In this document: positions 54,212-63,972 of the stretch, in pieces
Layout of the letters: every line of letters starts with the position of its first letter
Numbering within the stretch: position 1 is the first letter of the stretch
NCBI GenBank assembly: GCA_031460505.1
Contig: JAVKTT010000001.1
Span: forward strand, 310,001 to 374,000
Length of the DNA stretch: 64,000 bases
Direction: 5' to 3'
Source: JAAYTL01 sp031460505
GTDB taxonomy: Bacteria; Bacillota; Clostridia; Tissierellales; Tissierellaceae
Program-made: the position numbers and the translations under genes
The notes under the pieces: model-generated
What the model was told of the DNA's origin: nothing
Database searches by the model: none
What the model saw: the letters and a program-made list of their open reading frames with translations, nothing else

Positions 54212-55176
54212 ACTATATTTATTGGTTTACTATTTATGAATCCTTTAAGATTATCTACGGCTATATCCATCAGCCTACTTCTGGTTTCCCTTGGAGCCCA
54301 GGCAATGTGAGGAGTTATAATACAATTATCTTGTTTTAATAATGGATTATCCAACTGGATTGGTTCCACATTTACTACATCAAGTCCCGCTCCCTTAACT
54401 TTTCCACTACTTAGTGCTTCTGCTAAATCTTCTTCTATGATCAATGGGCCTCTTCCTGTGTTAATGATTATTACGCCATCTTTCATCATATTTATCGAAT
54501 CTTTATTTATCATTCCTTTAGTTGTTTCTGTTAATGGACAGTGAAGACTGATTATATCACATTCCTTATATAATTCTTCTAATTCAACATACTTTAGGTT
54601 TTCATTTTCTAGTTCTCTTCTTGGTCTATTTGCATTGGCTAATACTTTCATGCCAAAGGCCTGAGCTACTTGTCCTACTCTTTGACCTATTCTTCCATAT
54701 CCTATGATTCCAATGGTTTTTCCTGAAATCTCCATCAATGGTTTATTCCAAAAACACCAGTCTGGCTTTTCTGACCATTGACCTTCTTTAACAGCTTTAT
54801 TATGTTCAGCTACATGATTTGTTAATTCAAATAATAGTGCAAATACCATCTGTGTTACTGCTTCTGTTCCATAGGTTGGTATATTCGTTACAACTATACC
54901 TTTCTCCTTTGCCGCTTCTATATCTACCACATTATATCCTGTAGCCAATACTCCTATATATTTTAGATTAGGTAAACTATTTAATATTTCTCTAGTAATA
55001 GGTGTTTTATTGATTAATATAGCATCAGCATCTTTACTTCTCTCAATAATTAAATCAATATCATTAGGATCATACGAGGTTCTATCATAAACTACTGTTT
55101 GTCCTAGTTCTTCAAAACCTTTCCATGTTAGATCTCCTGGATTCAATATAAATCCATCTAATACTACAATTTTCAT
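54208..55176 (-). CDS. D-2-hydroxyacid dehydrogenase
   Basis: 322 residues, NAD-dependent, glycerate/hydroxypyruvate-dehydrogenase-like. NAD motif GIIGYGRIGQRVGQ near residue 155; catalytic Arg in INTGRGPLI, Glu in the following helix and His in ITPHIAWAP. The substrate (hydroxypyruvate, glyoxylate or a branched 2-oxoacid) is not fixed by sequence. The gene is one base after a DMT transporter gene, and the two should be cotranscribed; transport and reduction of a 2-oxoacid is possible but unproven. Confidence 0.88.
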   Translation of the reverse strand: MKIVVLDGFILNPGDLTWKGFEELGQTVVYDRTSYDPNDIDLIIERSKDADAILINKTPITREILNSLPNLKYIGVLATGYNVVDIEAAKEKGIVVTNIPTYGTEAVTQMVFALLFELTNHVAEHNKAVKEGQWSEKPDWCFWNKPLMEISGKTIGIIGYGRIGQRVGQVAQAFGMKVLANANRPRRELENENLKYVELEELYKECDIISLHCPLTETTKGMINKDSINMMKDGVIIINTGRGPLIIEEDLAEALSSGKVKGAGLDVVNVEPIQLDNPLLKQDNCIITPHIAWAPRETRSRLMDIAVDNLKGFINSKPINIV

Positions 55177-55177
55177 T

Positions 55178-56083
55178 CTAATTGTCCTCCTTGTTGACTT
55201 TTATTTCTGATGTATCTATATTTGTTGATTCATCAATTTCAATTCTTTTATTATCAAAGTACCCACTTAAACCTACTAACGAACCACCGATCAGTAAAAT
55301 TCCGATAATAATATTTAAATCTAACGGCTCATTTAATAAGATTATACCTATAATGGCACTTAATACTATTCTACTTGAAGATATAAGTGCTCCAGTAGCA
55401 GAATCTACATATTTGTATCCCCAGGTAATAAATATTTGACCTAAAAACCCTAGTAATCCTGCAATTACAACAAAAAACAATCCATTCATTTCAAAATTTG
55501 TTATTTCATGTATACTAAATGGCAGATTAATAAATGTTCCAATTAACATTACATAAAATACAATTAAGTAACCTTCGTTATGTTCTCTACATTTTTTTAA
55601 ACTGATAATGCTTATAGCTGCAGTTACAGAAGATATAATACTTAATAAATCACCTTTGTTTACACTTCCAAAACTAGGATCTGCTACTATATAAGAACCT
55701 AACATTATTAAAAATAAATACAAGTATGTAATTTTCTTTATTTTTTCTTCTTTAGATAAAAATGGTACTAGAAGTACAACAAATACAGGGTAAGTCATAT
55801 TTAGCATATTTGCATTTGTTATGGTTGTGAAATTTAGGGATGATGAAAATAAAATAATTGAAATACTATTAAAAAAAGCTCTTATAAAAACAGGCTTAAA
55901 ATCTTCAGATTTGAAGCTCTTCTTCGTAGCAATTATATAAATAAACATAATTACAGCCCCTAGAAAGAATCTACTAAAGGAAGTAATCACCCCTGACATA
56001 CTTGTAATATTTGTAACTATTTTCCCAAAATATGAACTTACGCTAAAAAATAAAGCTGATAAGATAAGTATGATTAACCCCAT
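55178..56083 (-). CDS. DMT superfamily (EamA-like) transporter
   Basis: 301 residues, ten membrane helices in two EamA repeats (about 5-135 and 145-280). GLLGFLGQIFITWGYKYVDSATGALISSSRIV and ALSAIIGIILLNEPLD-type segments are typical; a charged tail follows the last helix. Family members export amino acids or metabolites. GGGGG precedes the ATG. Confidence 0.85.
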   Translation of the reverse strand: MGLIILILSALFFSVSSYFGKIVTNITSMSGVITSFSRFFLGAVIMFIYIIATKKSFKSEDFKPVFIRAFFNSISIILFSSSLNFTTITNANMLNMTYPVFVVLLVPFLSKEEKIKKITYLYLFLIMLGSYIVADPSFGSVNKGDLLSIISSVTAAISIISLKKCREHNEGYLIVFYVMLIGTFINLPFSIHEITNFEMNGLFFVVIAGLLGFLGQIFITWGYKYVDSATGALISSSRIVLSAIIGIILLNEPLDLNIIIGILLIGGSLVGLSGYFDNKRIEIDESTNIDTSEIKVNKEDN

Positions 56084-56144
56084 ATTAATTCCCCCAGAAA
56101 TTTTATGCTATATAATATATTATCATATATACTGAATTTTTGTT

Positions 56145-56183
56145 CAAAAAAACCACCTAAATAAATTATATATTTAGGTGGTT
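56145..56183 (-). terminator. Intrinsic terminator after the amino-acid ABC operon
   Basis: AACCACCTAAATA-loop-TATTTAGGTGGTT with TTTTTTT on the minus strand. Confidence 0.9.
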
Positions 56184-56191
56184 ACTTAAAT

Positions 56192-56926
56192 TTAATTCAA
56201 TATTCTCTTTAAAAATTCCTTAGTTCTTTCTTCTCTCGGATTGTTAAAAATTTGATCTGGAGTTCCCTCTTCTGCTATAACTCCTTTATCCATAAAGACT
56301 ACTCTATCAGATACATCTCTAGCAAACTCCATTTCATGGGTTACTACTAGCATAGTAAGCCCTGAATTTGCAAGTTCTTTCATTACAGCTAATACTTCCC
56401 CTACCATTTCTGGATCCAGTGCTGATGTTGGTTCATCAAATAACATTACATCTGGTTCCATAGACAAAGCCCTAGCTATAGCTACACGTTGCTTTTGACC
56501 ACCTGATAATTGCTTAGGTTTAGCATTAATATATGACTCCATACCTACAACTTTTAGATATTTCATGGCTATTTCTTCTGCTTCTTCTTTGGATCTTTTT
56601 AATACTTTTATTTGACTTACAGTACAATTGCTTAATGCGTTGTGATTGTCAAATAAATTGAATTGTTGAAATACCATTCCAAGTTTAGTTCTATATTCAT
56701 ATATATTATGATTATGATCTAGTATATTTTCGCCTTTATAAAGTATTTCTCCACCACTTGGCTTTTCTAAAAGGTTTATACATCTTAGCATAGTAGATTT
56801 ACCAGAACCTGATGAGCCTATTATAGATACTACTTCTCCCTTATTTACATTGAAGTTAATATCCTTTAGTACTTCATGATTCCCAAATGATTTATTTAAA
56901 TGTTTGATTTCTATTATTTTTTCCAT
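56192..56926 (-). CDS. Amino-acid ABC importer, ATP-binding protein (GlnQ type)
   Basis: 244 residues. Walker A GSSGSGKST near residue 37, Q-loop VFQQFNLF, signature LSGGQKQRVAIARAL, Walker B MLFDEPTSALDPEM and H-loop His in VVTHEMEFA. Polar-amino-acid importer class. Forms one operon with the permease and binding protein; the upstream lysine riboswitch implies that the system imports lysine. Confidence 0.95.
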   Translation of the reverse strand: MEKIIEIKHLNKSFGNHEVLKDINFNVNKGEVVSIIGSSGSGKSTMLRCINLLEKPSGGEILYKGENILDHNHNIYEYRTKLGMVFQQFNLFDNHNALSNCTVSQIKVLKRSKEEAEEIAMKYLKVVGMESYINAKPKQLSGGQKQRVAIARALSMEPDVMLFDEPTSALDPEMVGEVLAVMKELANSGLTMLVVTHEMEFARDVSDRVVFMDKGVIAEEGTPDQIFNNPREERTKEFLKRILN

Positions 56927-56942
56927 ATCCTACACCTCAATC

Positions 56943-57728
56943 CTAATCCTTTTTACCTTGCCAGTGGTCACCTGTTTTACGTACTATATCTTCAGGTCTT
57001 TCAACTTGCATTTGATTGCCAATTATATTGTAATTTTTTGGCCCATCTAATCTTCTTTCAAAACTTCTTAATATCCTAGTTATTGTAAATGTCATTATAA
57101 AATAAATTATACAAGTTATAAAATAAGTCTCTGCAAATTTAAATGTAGTACCTGCTATGGATCTTGTATTGAAAAACAGTTCTGTAACACTAATAACATT
57201 TAATACTGAGGTATCTTTAATATTGACTACAAATTCATTCCCTGTTGCAGGTAATATATTTCTAATTACTTGAGGTAACATTACATTGATCATTGTTTGA
57301 TAATGATTCATTCCTAAAGCCTCTGCTGCCTCATATTGTCCTGGGTCTATAGATACTATACCGCCACGAACTATTTCAGCCATATAAGCACCAGTATTTA
57401 TAGATACTATAAATATTGCTGCAAATAATCTATTTAACTGTACTCCAAAAACACCTGCTACACCATAAAATATAAACATAGATTGAACCATCATAGGTGT
57501 TCCTCTAAAGAACTCTATATATCCTGCTAGTAAGCCATTTATTATCTTTAACAATAATCTCTTTGGTCCTCTTTCAGGCATAGGAATTGTACGAACTACT
57601 CCTATTGCTAATCCTATAATGGAGCCTATTATGGTGCCTAATATTGATATATATAGTGTTATACCTGCACCGCGCAAAAACATTGGCCAATAAGTTACTA
57701 GTATTCCTTTAACTGCATCCAAACTCAT
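56943..57728 (-). CDS. Amino-acid ABC importer, permease
   Basis: 261 residues, five to six membrane helices. The HisM/GlnP-type signature EIVRGGIVSIDPGQYEAAEALGMN is present (EAA loop, about residues 118-141). Probably works as a homodimer, since only one permease gene is present. Starts 26 bases after the binding-protein gene. Confidence 0.94.
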   Translation of the reverse strand: MSLDAVKGILVTYWPMFLRGAGITLYISILGTIIGSIIGLAIGVVRTIPMPERGPKRLLLKIINGLLAGYIEFFRGTPMMVQSMFIFYGVAGVFGVQLNRLFAAIFIVSINTGAYMAEIVRGGIVSIDPGQYEAAEALGMNHYQTMINVMLPQVIRNILPATGNEFVVNIKDTSVLNVISVTELFFNTRSIAGTTFKFAETYFITCIIYFIMTFTITRILRSFERRLDGPKNYNIIGNQMQVERPEDIVRKTGDHWQGKKD

Positions 57729-57754
57729 TTTTACACTTCCTAACTTTTAAACTA

Positions 57755-58594
57755 TTATTGAGCAGCTGGTTGATTGATTATAGCATTATCCATTATTTCT
57801 TGACGCTCTTCTTCTGAAATCCCAGCTAATACTTCATTTATTTGAGCTCTTAATTCACTACCCTTTACTACTCCAACTGCAATTGCTGTATCTTCTGGAG
57901 AAGTTTCAAAACCTTCTTCAAATTCTACCATTACAAAATTGTCATTAGCAGCTGCCGCACTAACTCCCTCTGGACGCTCTGATACATATCCATCAATAAT
58001 ACCTGTTTCAAGAGCAACTCTCATAGCAGGGAAGTCCTGCATTGCTGTTTCCTTTACAACTCCATCTATTTGGTCTATTACTGTATAGTGGAAAGTTTCT
58101 GATTGCGCTGTTACTTTTGCACCACTAAAATCATGAATTGATGTAGCATTTTCATATTGGCTACCTCTTTTAATTACCATTACTAAATCAGATGTGTAAT
58201 ATACATCTGAAAAATCTATTTCTTCCATACGTTCAGCAGTAGGTGACATTCCTGCAATTATTACATCAATTACACCTGATTGAAGTGCTGGAACTAATCC
58301 GCCCCACTCTATTTTTTCAACAACCAATTCTTTTCCTAAACCTTCAGCGATTCTCTTAGCTATTTCAACATCATATCCGCCTGCATACTCTGCAGCACCG
58401 TTTATTTTTACAGCACCATTTGAATCATTTATTTGTGTCCAGTTAAATGGTGGGTATCCTGCTTCTAAACCAACAACTAAAGTATTATCATCTTGTGCCC
58501 CATTATCTTGACCATTATTATTACTACCACAACCAACTAATACTGTTGGGATTATTAACATTATTGCAATTATTATTAACATTCTTCTTCTCAT
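57755..58594 (-). CDS. Amino-acid ABC importer, substrate-binding lipoprotein
   Basis: 279 residues. Signal peptide with lipobox LVGC, lipid-modified Cys22, then a low-complexity Gly/Asn/Asp stretch and a family 3 solute-binding domain (VGLEAGYPPFNW, VEIAKRIAEGLGKEL, IAGMSPTAERMEEIDFSDVYYTS). First gene of the operon, directly behind a lysine riboswitch, so lysine is the expected ligand; binding of other cationic amino acids is possible. Confidence 0.94.
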   Translation of the reverse strand: MRRRMLIIIAIMLIIPTVLVGCGSNNNGQDNGAQDDNTLVVGLEAGYPPFNWTQINDSNGAVKINGAAEYAGGYDVEIAKRIAEGLGKELVVEKIEWGGLVPALQSGVIDVIIAGMSPTAERMEEIDFSDVYYTSDLVMVIKRGSQYENATSIHDFSGAKVTAQSETFHYTVIDQIDGVVKETAMQDFPAMRVALETGIIDGYVSERPEGVSAAAANDNFVMVEFEEGFETSPEDTAIAVGVVKGSELRAQINEVLAGISEEERQEIMDNAIINQPAAQ

Positions 58595-58633
58595 TATTAT
58601 CTCTCCTTAAAATATTATATTTATTCTAGAAAC

Positions 58634-58665
58634 AAAAATAGCACCTGACAGATTTGTCAGGTGCT
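58634..58665 (-). terminator. Riboswitch-controlled terminator before the lysine importer
   Basis: AGCACCTGACA-loop-TGTCAGGTGCT then ATTTTTG: an 11-pair stem that forms the expression platform. Lysine binding should favour this terminator. Confidence 0.88.
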
Positions 58666-58893
58666 TATATGCATATAGCAAAGCTAGACAATCCTCTCCC
58701 CCTTCTTGCTCAATGTGAGATAGCTCACCATCATAATATCGAGCTCATACTATGATGACAGTCCTATGCCTATTTGGTATAGTCCCAGCCTTAGATTTTG
58801 GTTTCTAAAGCTTCGGCGACAGCTCCTTTCTCCATACTTCATAGGATTCCGTCCTTCATATGGTTACTCTTAGATATCGCGCCTCTACCTCAC
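58634..58893 (-). promoter_or_regulatory. Lysine riboswitch (L box) with terminator
   Basis: Minus-strand motifs of the L box are present: GTGAGGTAGAGGCGC followed by AAGAGTAAC, GAGAAAGGAGCTGTCGCCGAAGC, and GGCTGGGACT. P1 is 9 bp: GTGAGGTAG (58893-58885) with CTATCTCAC (58723-58715). The aptamer is 58715-58893; the 58634-58714 part carries the terminator. It accounts for the whole 400-base gap between the binding-protein gene and galM, apart from the promoter. It makes the downstream ABC importer a lysine transporter. Confidence 0.93.
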
Positions 58894-58933
58894 CCAGAAG
58901 GATGAGGATTTTTATAAAATTTTAATTTCATTA

Positions 58934-58962
58934 ATGATAACACTAATTGTCATATATGTCAA
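58934..58962 (-). promoter_or_regulatory. Sigma-A type promoter for the lysine riboswitch transcript
   Basis: TTGACA, 17 bases, TATCAT with TGT extension, about 40 bases before the aptamer. Confidence 0.7.
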
Positions 58963-58994
58963 ATGTTTTTAGTGAATTTTTCTGAATTTTAAAC

Positions 58995-60041
58995 TTAATT
59001 TGTATTTGGATTTATAACGCTAAACATATATTTAGTCATACTATAATACTCTTGACCGGGTTTTAAGATGTTTTTCGGTAAATAATCTTGATTTATTGCA
59101 TCAGGATACCATTGAGTTTCTAAACATACACCTTGATATTTAAACGTTTTGGTTCCATCTAATAAAGGCAAATCTTCTCTGATTTTATTGCTACAATATA
59201 AGATGACAACAGGTTCTGTTGTTTCTATACTTAACTGTATCCCTGACTTTTTAGAACTAAGAATAATTGGTATTTTACTATTTTTCTTTAATATAAATGG
59301 GTGATCAAATCCTTCTGAATTTATTAACTGATAATGTGTCAAATCCATAGCCTTATCTATTTTCTTTCTACTTCTAAAATCAAAAGGTGTATTTTCTACA
59401 TCTGATATATTAATAGGTATATTACTCTCATTTATTTCTATGTATTCATTAGCATCAATCATCAATTCATGGTTCAATATATTATTACTATGATCATCAT
59501 TTAGATTAAAATAAGAGTGATTAGTTAAAGTAATAATTGTATCTTTATTAGTTTCTGCAAAGTATTCTATTGTTAAAGTATCATCATTTTTAAGAGTATA
59601 TCTAACGAATATAATCATATCTCCTGGAAATCCACATTCTAAGTCCTTACTCATGTATTTTAAGGTTATTCCTACTGTATCCTCTGTTATGTTCTCCTTA
59701 TCTAATTCCCATAGCTTAACTGAAAATCCTTCATTACCACCATGTAAACATGTAGTTCCTTCATTTTTATCTAATTCATAAGTAGTTTTATTAATTTCTA
59801 TTTTCCCTTTTGAAATTCTACCTGCGACTCTCCCTACTAAAGCACCCATATAGGTACTACTATTTACATAACTATCTAAATTATCAAATCCTAATACTCT
59901 ATTTTTATCCTCGTAGATTATCTCTCTAATAATAGCTCCTAAACTAAGTATTTTTATTTCCATACCATTATTATTTTTTAGGGTATATTCAGTGACTTCT
60001 AACCCATTGTATACTCCAAACAAACCTTTCTCTAAATCCAT
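58995..60041 (-). CDS. galM: Aldose 1-epimerase (mutarotase)
   Basis: Interconverts alpha and beta anomers of sugars. 348 residues from the ATG at 60041 behind AGAGGAGGAAC; the longer frame overlaps araD and a hairpin. Catalytic His in LTNHSYFNL and catalytic Glu in CLETQWYPDAIN are present, as are GALVGRVAGRISKG and GFDHPF. In an ara operon it is expected to supply the right anomer of L-arabinose (inference). Last gene of araBAD-galM. Confidence 0.93.
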   Translation of the reverse strand: MDLEKGLFGVYNGLEVTEYTLKNNNGMEIKILSLGAIIREIIYEDKNRVLGFDNLDSYVNSSTYMGALVGRVAGRISKGKIEINKTTYELDKNEGTTCLHGGNEGFSVKLWELDKENITEDTVGITLKYMSKDLECGFPGDMIIFVRYTLKNDDTLTIEYFAETNKDTIITLTNHSYFNLNDDHSNNILNHELMIDANEYIEINESNIPINISDVENTPFDFRSRKKIDKAMDLTHYQLINSEGFDHPFILKKNSKIPIILSSKKSGIQLSIETTEPVVILYCSNKIREDLPLLDGTKTFKYQGVCLETQWYPDAINQDYLPKNILKPGQEYYSMTKYMFSVINPNTN

Positions 60042-60074
60042 TTTAGTTCCTCCTCTAGAATTCTGGAAGCTATG

Positions 60075-60103
60075 AAGAAAAGGTCCAGGCAGTAGCCTGA
60101 ACC
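60075..60103 (-). terminator. Hairpin between araD and galM
   Basis: GGTTCAGGC-TACT-GCCTGGACC (one G-U pair) followed by TTTTCTTC. Either a weak terminator that lowers galM expression or a processing site. Confidence 0.6.
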
Positions 60104-60105
60104 AT

Positions 60106-60795
60106 TTATATTTGTCCATAATAAGCATTTTTACCATGTTTCCTTAAGAAATGTTTATCCAGCAAATCTTGGTCTATCGATTTTATTTCTTTATTTAGCT
60201 GTTCAGATCCATAGGCCATAAACGCTAATTCTTCCAGTACTATTGCATTATTAACTGCATCCAAAGCATCCTTACCCCAACTAAATGGTCCATGAGAGTT
60301 CACTAATACAGAAGGAACTTCTTCTGGATCAATTTCTTGGAAAGTTTCAACTATTACTTTGCCAGTTTGCATTTCATAGTTTTCTCTTATTTCATATGGT
60401 TCCATTTTCCTAGTACAAGGAATCCTGCCATAAAAATGATCTGCATGAGTAGTACCATAAGCTTCTATGGGTCTACCTGCTTGAGCCCACATAGTTGCCC
60501 ATTTTGAATGAGTGTGTACTATTCCACCTATATTTTTAAAATGTCTGTAGAGTTCTAGATGTGTATCAGTATCTGATGAAGGATTTAGATTACCATCTAC
60601 TTTGTTCCCATCTAAGTCCATAACAACCATATCATCTGGCTTAAGTTTGTCATATGGTATCCCAGATGGCTTTATTACAAATAAGCCTTTATCTCTATCT
60701 ATCCCCGATACATTACCCCAGGTTAGTATTACTAGACCACTATCCCTTAGCATTATATTTGCTTCATAAACTTCTCTTTTTAAGTCTTCAAGCAT
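60106..60795 (-). CDS. araD: L-ribulose-5-phosphate 4-epimerase
   Basis: Converts L-ribulose 5-phosphate to D-xylulose 5-phosphate, the last step of L-arabinose entry. 229 residues, class II aldolase-like fold. Zinc ligands in IVHTHSKWATMWAQAG and THADHFYG, plus WGNVSGIDRDKG and VNSHGPFSWG. The ATG at 60795 is preceded by AAGGAG at nine bases; the TTG three codons earlier is too close to that site. Confidence 0.95.
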   Translation of the reverse strand: MLEDLKREVYEANIMLRDSGLVILTWGNVSGIDRDKGLFVIKPSGIPYDKLKPDDMVVMDLDGNKVDGNLNPSSDTDTHLELYRHFKNIGGIVHTHSKWATMWAQAGRPIEAYGTTHADHFYGRIPCTRKMEPYEIRENYEMQTGKVIVETFQEIDPEEVPSVLVNSHGPFSWGKDALDAVNNAIVLEELAFMAYGSEQLNKEIKSIDQDLLDKHFLRKHGKNAYYGQI

Positions 60796-60808
60796 AATAT
60801 ACAACTCC

Positions 60809-62281
60809 TTAAAGTTTTAGCCTCCAAGCTATATCATTATATAGTAACTCTTTCTTAAGTTCATTTATATCCGTGTTCTCATTGATATGAACAAATTCAA
60901 TTCCTACAATTTCTGCAAAATCTCTCATATGCTCTGCAGTTAATGCATAACTCATAACCGTATGATGTGCTCCCCCTGACATAACCCAAGCCTCAACTGA
61001 TGTTTGTAGATCAGGCATTGGTTTCCACATAACCCTAGCTACTGGTAATTTAGGCATATCTTGCAATGGTTTAACAGCTATTGCATCATTAACTATCAGC
61101 CTCATTCTACCACCCAGATCTACTAGTGTAGCATGAATTGCTTTACCTTCCTTACCATCAAATACCATTCTAGCTGGATCCTCTTTACCACCTATACTTA
61201 GTTGTTTTACATCTATAACTGGTTTATCATCAGCTATTGTAGGACATACTTCAAGCATATGAGCACCTAAGTTAAGCTCATTTCCTTGGGCAAAGTGATA
61301 GGTATAGTCCTCCATAAAACTAGTTCCGCCTTCTAAACCTTGTGCCATTGTCTTCATTATATGGGTCAATGCTGCAGTCTTCCAGTCTCCTTCAGCTCCA
61401 AATCCATAACCATCTTCCATAAGTCTTTGGATAGCTAACCCAGGCAACTGTTTTAGCCCATATAAGTCCTCAAAAGTAGTTGTAAATGCACCAAAATTAC
61501 CTTCTTCTAAAAAGTCCCTCATACCCTTTTCTATTCTTGCTTGATATCTTATTGAATCCGTATTGTCTGTGTTTATCAAATATCTATCTTTATATTCTTC
61601 AATAAGAGCATCAATTTCACTTTCTGTAACTTTATCTATATATTGAACTAAGTCTCCTAAAGGATGGTAATTTATAGACCAACCAAACTTGATTTGTGCT
61701 TCTACCTTATCTCCTTCAGTTACTGCTACTTCACGCATATTGTCACCGAATCTAGCAACTTTCAAGTTCCTACACTCCATAGCACCTACTGCCGAGCGCA
61801 TCCAGTTTCCAACTTTAGTTTGAAAACTCTCATCTTCCCAATATCCTACTATTATTTTTCTAGGAAGTTTTAATCTAGTTGCTATAAATCCATGTTCTCT
61901 ATCTCCATGAGCAGATTGATTTAAGTTCATAAAATCCATATCAATTTCATCCCATGGAATCTCTCTGTTAAATTGAGTATTCATGTGAAGATATGGCTTA
62001 TTTAATTTAGTCAATCCTCTTATCCACATTTTGGATGGTGAGAAAGTATGCATCCAAGTCATGATACCTGCACAGTTTTCATCATAATTTGCTTCTTCAA
62101 TTATCTTTGTAATTTCATCTGGAGTAGTTGCTACTTGTTGTAGTTTTATTTTCCAAGGTAAATATTCAGATTTATTAAGTTTTTCCTCCATAATTCTACC
62201 ATGTTCTTTTACTTGCTCTAGTACTTCAGGTCCATATAAATGTTGACTTCCAATTACAAACCAAAACTCGTACTTTTTCAT
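60809..62281 (-). CDS. araA: L-arabinose isomerase
   Basis: L-arabinose to L-ribulose, Mn-dependent. 490 residues. Seen: FWFVIGSQHLYGPEVLEQV, MTWMHTFSPSKMWI, the metal site in GAEGDWKTAALTHIMK with TSFMEDYTYHF, and SGGAHHTVMSYAL near the C-terminus. It overlaps araB by four bases, so it is translationally coupled. Confidence 0.97.
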   Translation of the reverse strand: MKKYEFWFVIGSQHLYGPEVLEQVKEHGRIMEEKLNKSEYLPWKIKLQQVATTPDEITKIIEEANYDENCAGIMTWMHTFSPSKMWIRGLTKLNKPYLHMNTQFNREIPWDEIDMDFMNLNQSAHGDREHGFIATRLKLPRKIIVGYWEDESFQTKVGNWMRSAVGAMECRNLKVARFGDNMREVAVTEGDKVEAQIKFGWSINYHPLGDLVQYIDKVTESEIDALIEEYKDRYLINTDNTDSIRYQARIEKGMRDFLEEGNFGAFTTTFEDLYGLKQLPGLAIQRLMEDGYGFGAEGDWKTAALTHIMKTMAQGLEGGTSFMEDYTYHFAQGNELNLGAHMLEVCPTIADDKPVIDVKQLSIGGKEDPARMVFDGKEGKAIHATLVDLGGRMRLIVNDAIAVKPLQDMPKLPVARVMWKPMPDLQTSVEAWVMSGGAHHTVMSYALTAEHMRDFAEIVGIEFVHINENTDINELKKELLYNDIAWRLKL

Positions 62282-63972
62282 ACTACCCCTCCTAAGCTAA
62301 GTTCCTCTTTTATTACACCTTTTTTAATTTCTTTTAATGTCTTCATAACATTGTTTTCTCCTCTACCAAAGTAGTCATGAAGTTTCTTATATTCTTCATA
62401 TAATTTATTGTAAATTTCTACATTTTCTTCATTAGGTCTATAGACGACATCTTTTAATTTTCCCATTACTTTAGATGCTTCAACAACACTATCATATCCA
62501 CCCTTATCCCCACCTGCTGCAACTGCACCGAAAATTGCAGCTCCAAGGGCTGGTCCATGCTCAGAACCTGCAATGTGTACAGGCATATTTAACACATCAG
62601 CGTATACTTGCATCATAAAGGAGTTCTTTTGTGATATACCACCTGATGCATAGAATTCTTCTACAGGAACCCCACTTTCTCTAAAGTTCTCTACAATTAC
62701 CCTTGTTCCATATGCAGTTGATTCAATTAATGCTCTATATATCTCTTCTGGCTTAGTTTGCAAATCCATACCTAGTATAACCCCAGTCAAATCCACATCA
62801 ACCAAAACAGATCTATTCCCATTCCACCAATCTAGAGCTATCAATCCACTTTCTCCAACTTTAAGTTCTTCTGCCTTATTAGTTAAATATTGGTGTATAC
62901 TTAAATTGCTTACTTTTGCTTCTTTTAAATAATTATCCGGTACACAATTGTCAACAAACCAGGCAAAACTATCTCCTACGCAAGATTGACCTGCTTCATA
63001 TCCAAAATATCCAGGTATTATACCATCTTCTACAACACCACACATACCAGGAACCTCTTTTTCTTCTTCTCCTAGAAGAACATGACATGTGGATGTTCCT
63101 ATTATTGCAAGCATTTTACCAGGCTCATATATCTTTACAGCTGGCACTGTTACATGGGCATCCACATTTGCCACTGCTACTGCAGTACCCACATTCAATC
63201 CAGTAAGTTTTGATGCGTATTCTGTTATTTCTCCTGCTTTTTGACCTAGTGGTGTTATATCCCTAGATAATTTGCCATCTACAACGTTTTCTAATCTTTC
63301 ATCTAAAGATTTAAAGAATGACTTATCTGGGTATCCATCCTTTTTATGCCATATTGCTTTATACCCTGCAGTGCATGAGTTTCTTGTCTCAACGCCTGTC
63401 AATTGCCATATAATCCAATCCGTTGCCTCAATAAACTTATCCATTTCTTCATAAATTTCAGGATCTTCATTTAGAATTTGCCATAGTTTAGGGAATAACC
63501 ATTCTGATGAAATTTTACCACCATATCTAGATAACCATTTTTCATTATTTTCCTCAGCAATTCTATTAAGTTCGTTTGCTAAATCCTGAGCAGCATGGTG
63601 TTTCCATAATTTCACATATGCATGAGGTCTGTCTTTATATGTTTCTATGAAACAAAGAGGTGTCCCATCAGCCTTGATTGGTAACACAGTACAAGCAGTA
63701 AAGTCAACTCCAACGCCAATTACATCATTGGGATTTATATTGTTATCACTTAATAGCATAGGTATTGTATTTGATAGGACATCTAAATAATCCTGCGGAT
63801 GTTGTAATGCCCAATCATGACCTAATTCTTTTCCTGATGGTAATCTTTCGTCCATTACTGCATGGCAATAATCATAAACTTTAGAATCAACCTCTTCTCC
63901 TGTATGAACATTTACTAGAACAGCTCTACCAGATAATGTTCCATAATCAATCCCTATTGAATACTTAGTCAT
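62278..63972 (-). CDS. araB: L-ribulokinase
   Basis: ATP-dependent phosphorylation of L-ribulose to L-ribulose 5-phosphate. 564 residues, FGGY family. Seen: YSIGIDYGTLSGRAVLV at the N-terminus, VGVDFTACTVLP, and the C-terminal FGGY-type ASGGISQKNSFMMQVYADVL. Start at the ATG at 63972 behind GGGGTGGG. First gene seen of the ara operon; any regulator (araR) or transporter lies beyond 64000, so control cannot be read here. Confidence 0.96.
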   Translation of the reverse strand: MTKYSIGIDYGTLSGRAVLVNVHTGEEVDSKVYDYCHAVMDERLPSGKELGHDWALQHPQDYLDVLSNTIPMLLSDNNINPNDVIGVGVDFTACTVLPIKADGTPLCFIETYKDRPHAYVKLWKHHAAQDLANELNRIAEENNEKWLSRYGGKISSEWLFPKLWQILNEDPEIYEEMDKFIEATDWIIWQLTGVETRNSCTAGYKAIWHKKDGYPDKSFFKSLDERLENVVDGKLSRDITPLGQKAGEITEYASKLTGLNVGTAVAVANVDAHVTVPAVKIYEPGKMLAIIGTSTCHVLLGEEEKEVPGMCGVVEDGIIPGYFGYEAGQSCVGDSFAWFVDNCVPDNYLKEAKVSNLSIHQYLTNKAEELKVGESGLIALDWWNGNRSVLVDVDLTGVILGMDLQTKPEEIYRALIESTAYGTRVIVENFRESGVPVEEFYASGGISQKNSFMMQVYADVLNMPVHIAGSEHGPALGAAIFGAVAAGGDKGGYDSVVEASKVMGKLKDVVYRPNEENVEIYNKLYEEYKKLHDYFGRGENNVMKTLKEIKKGVIKEELSLGGVV

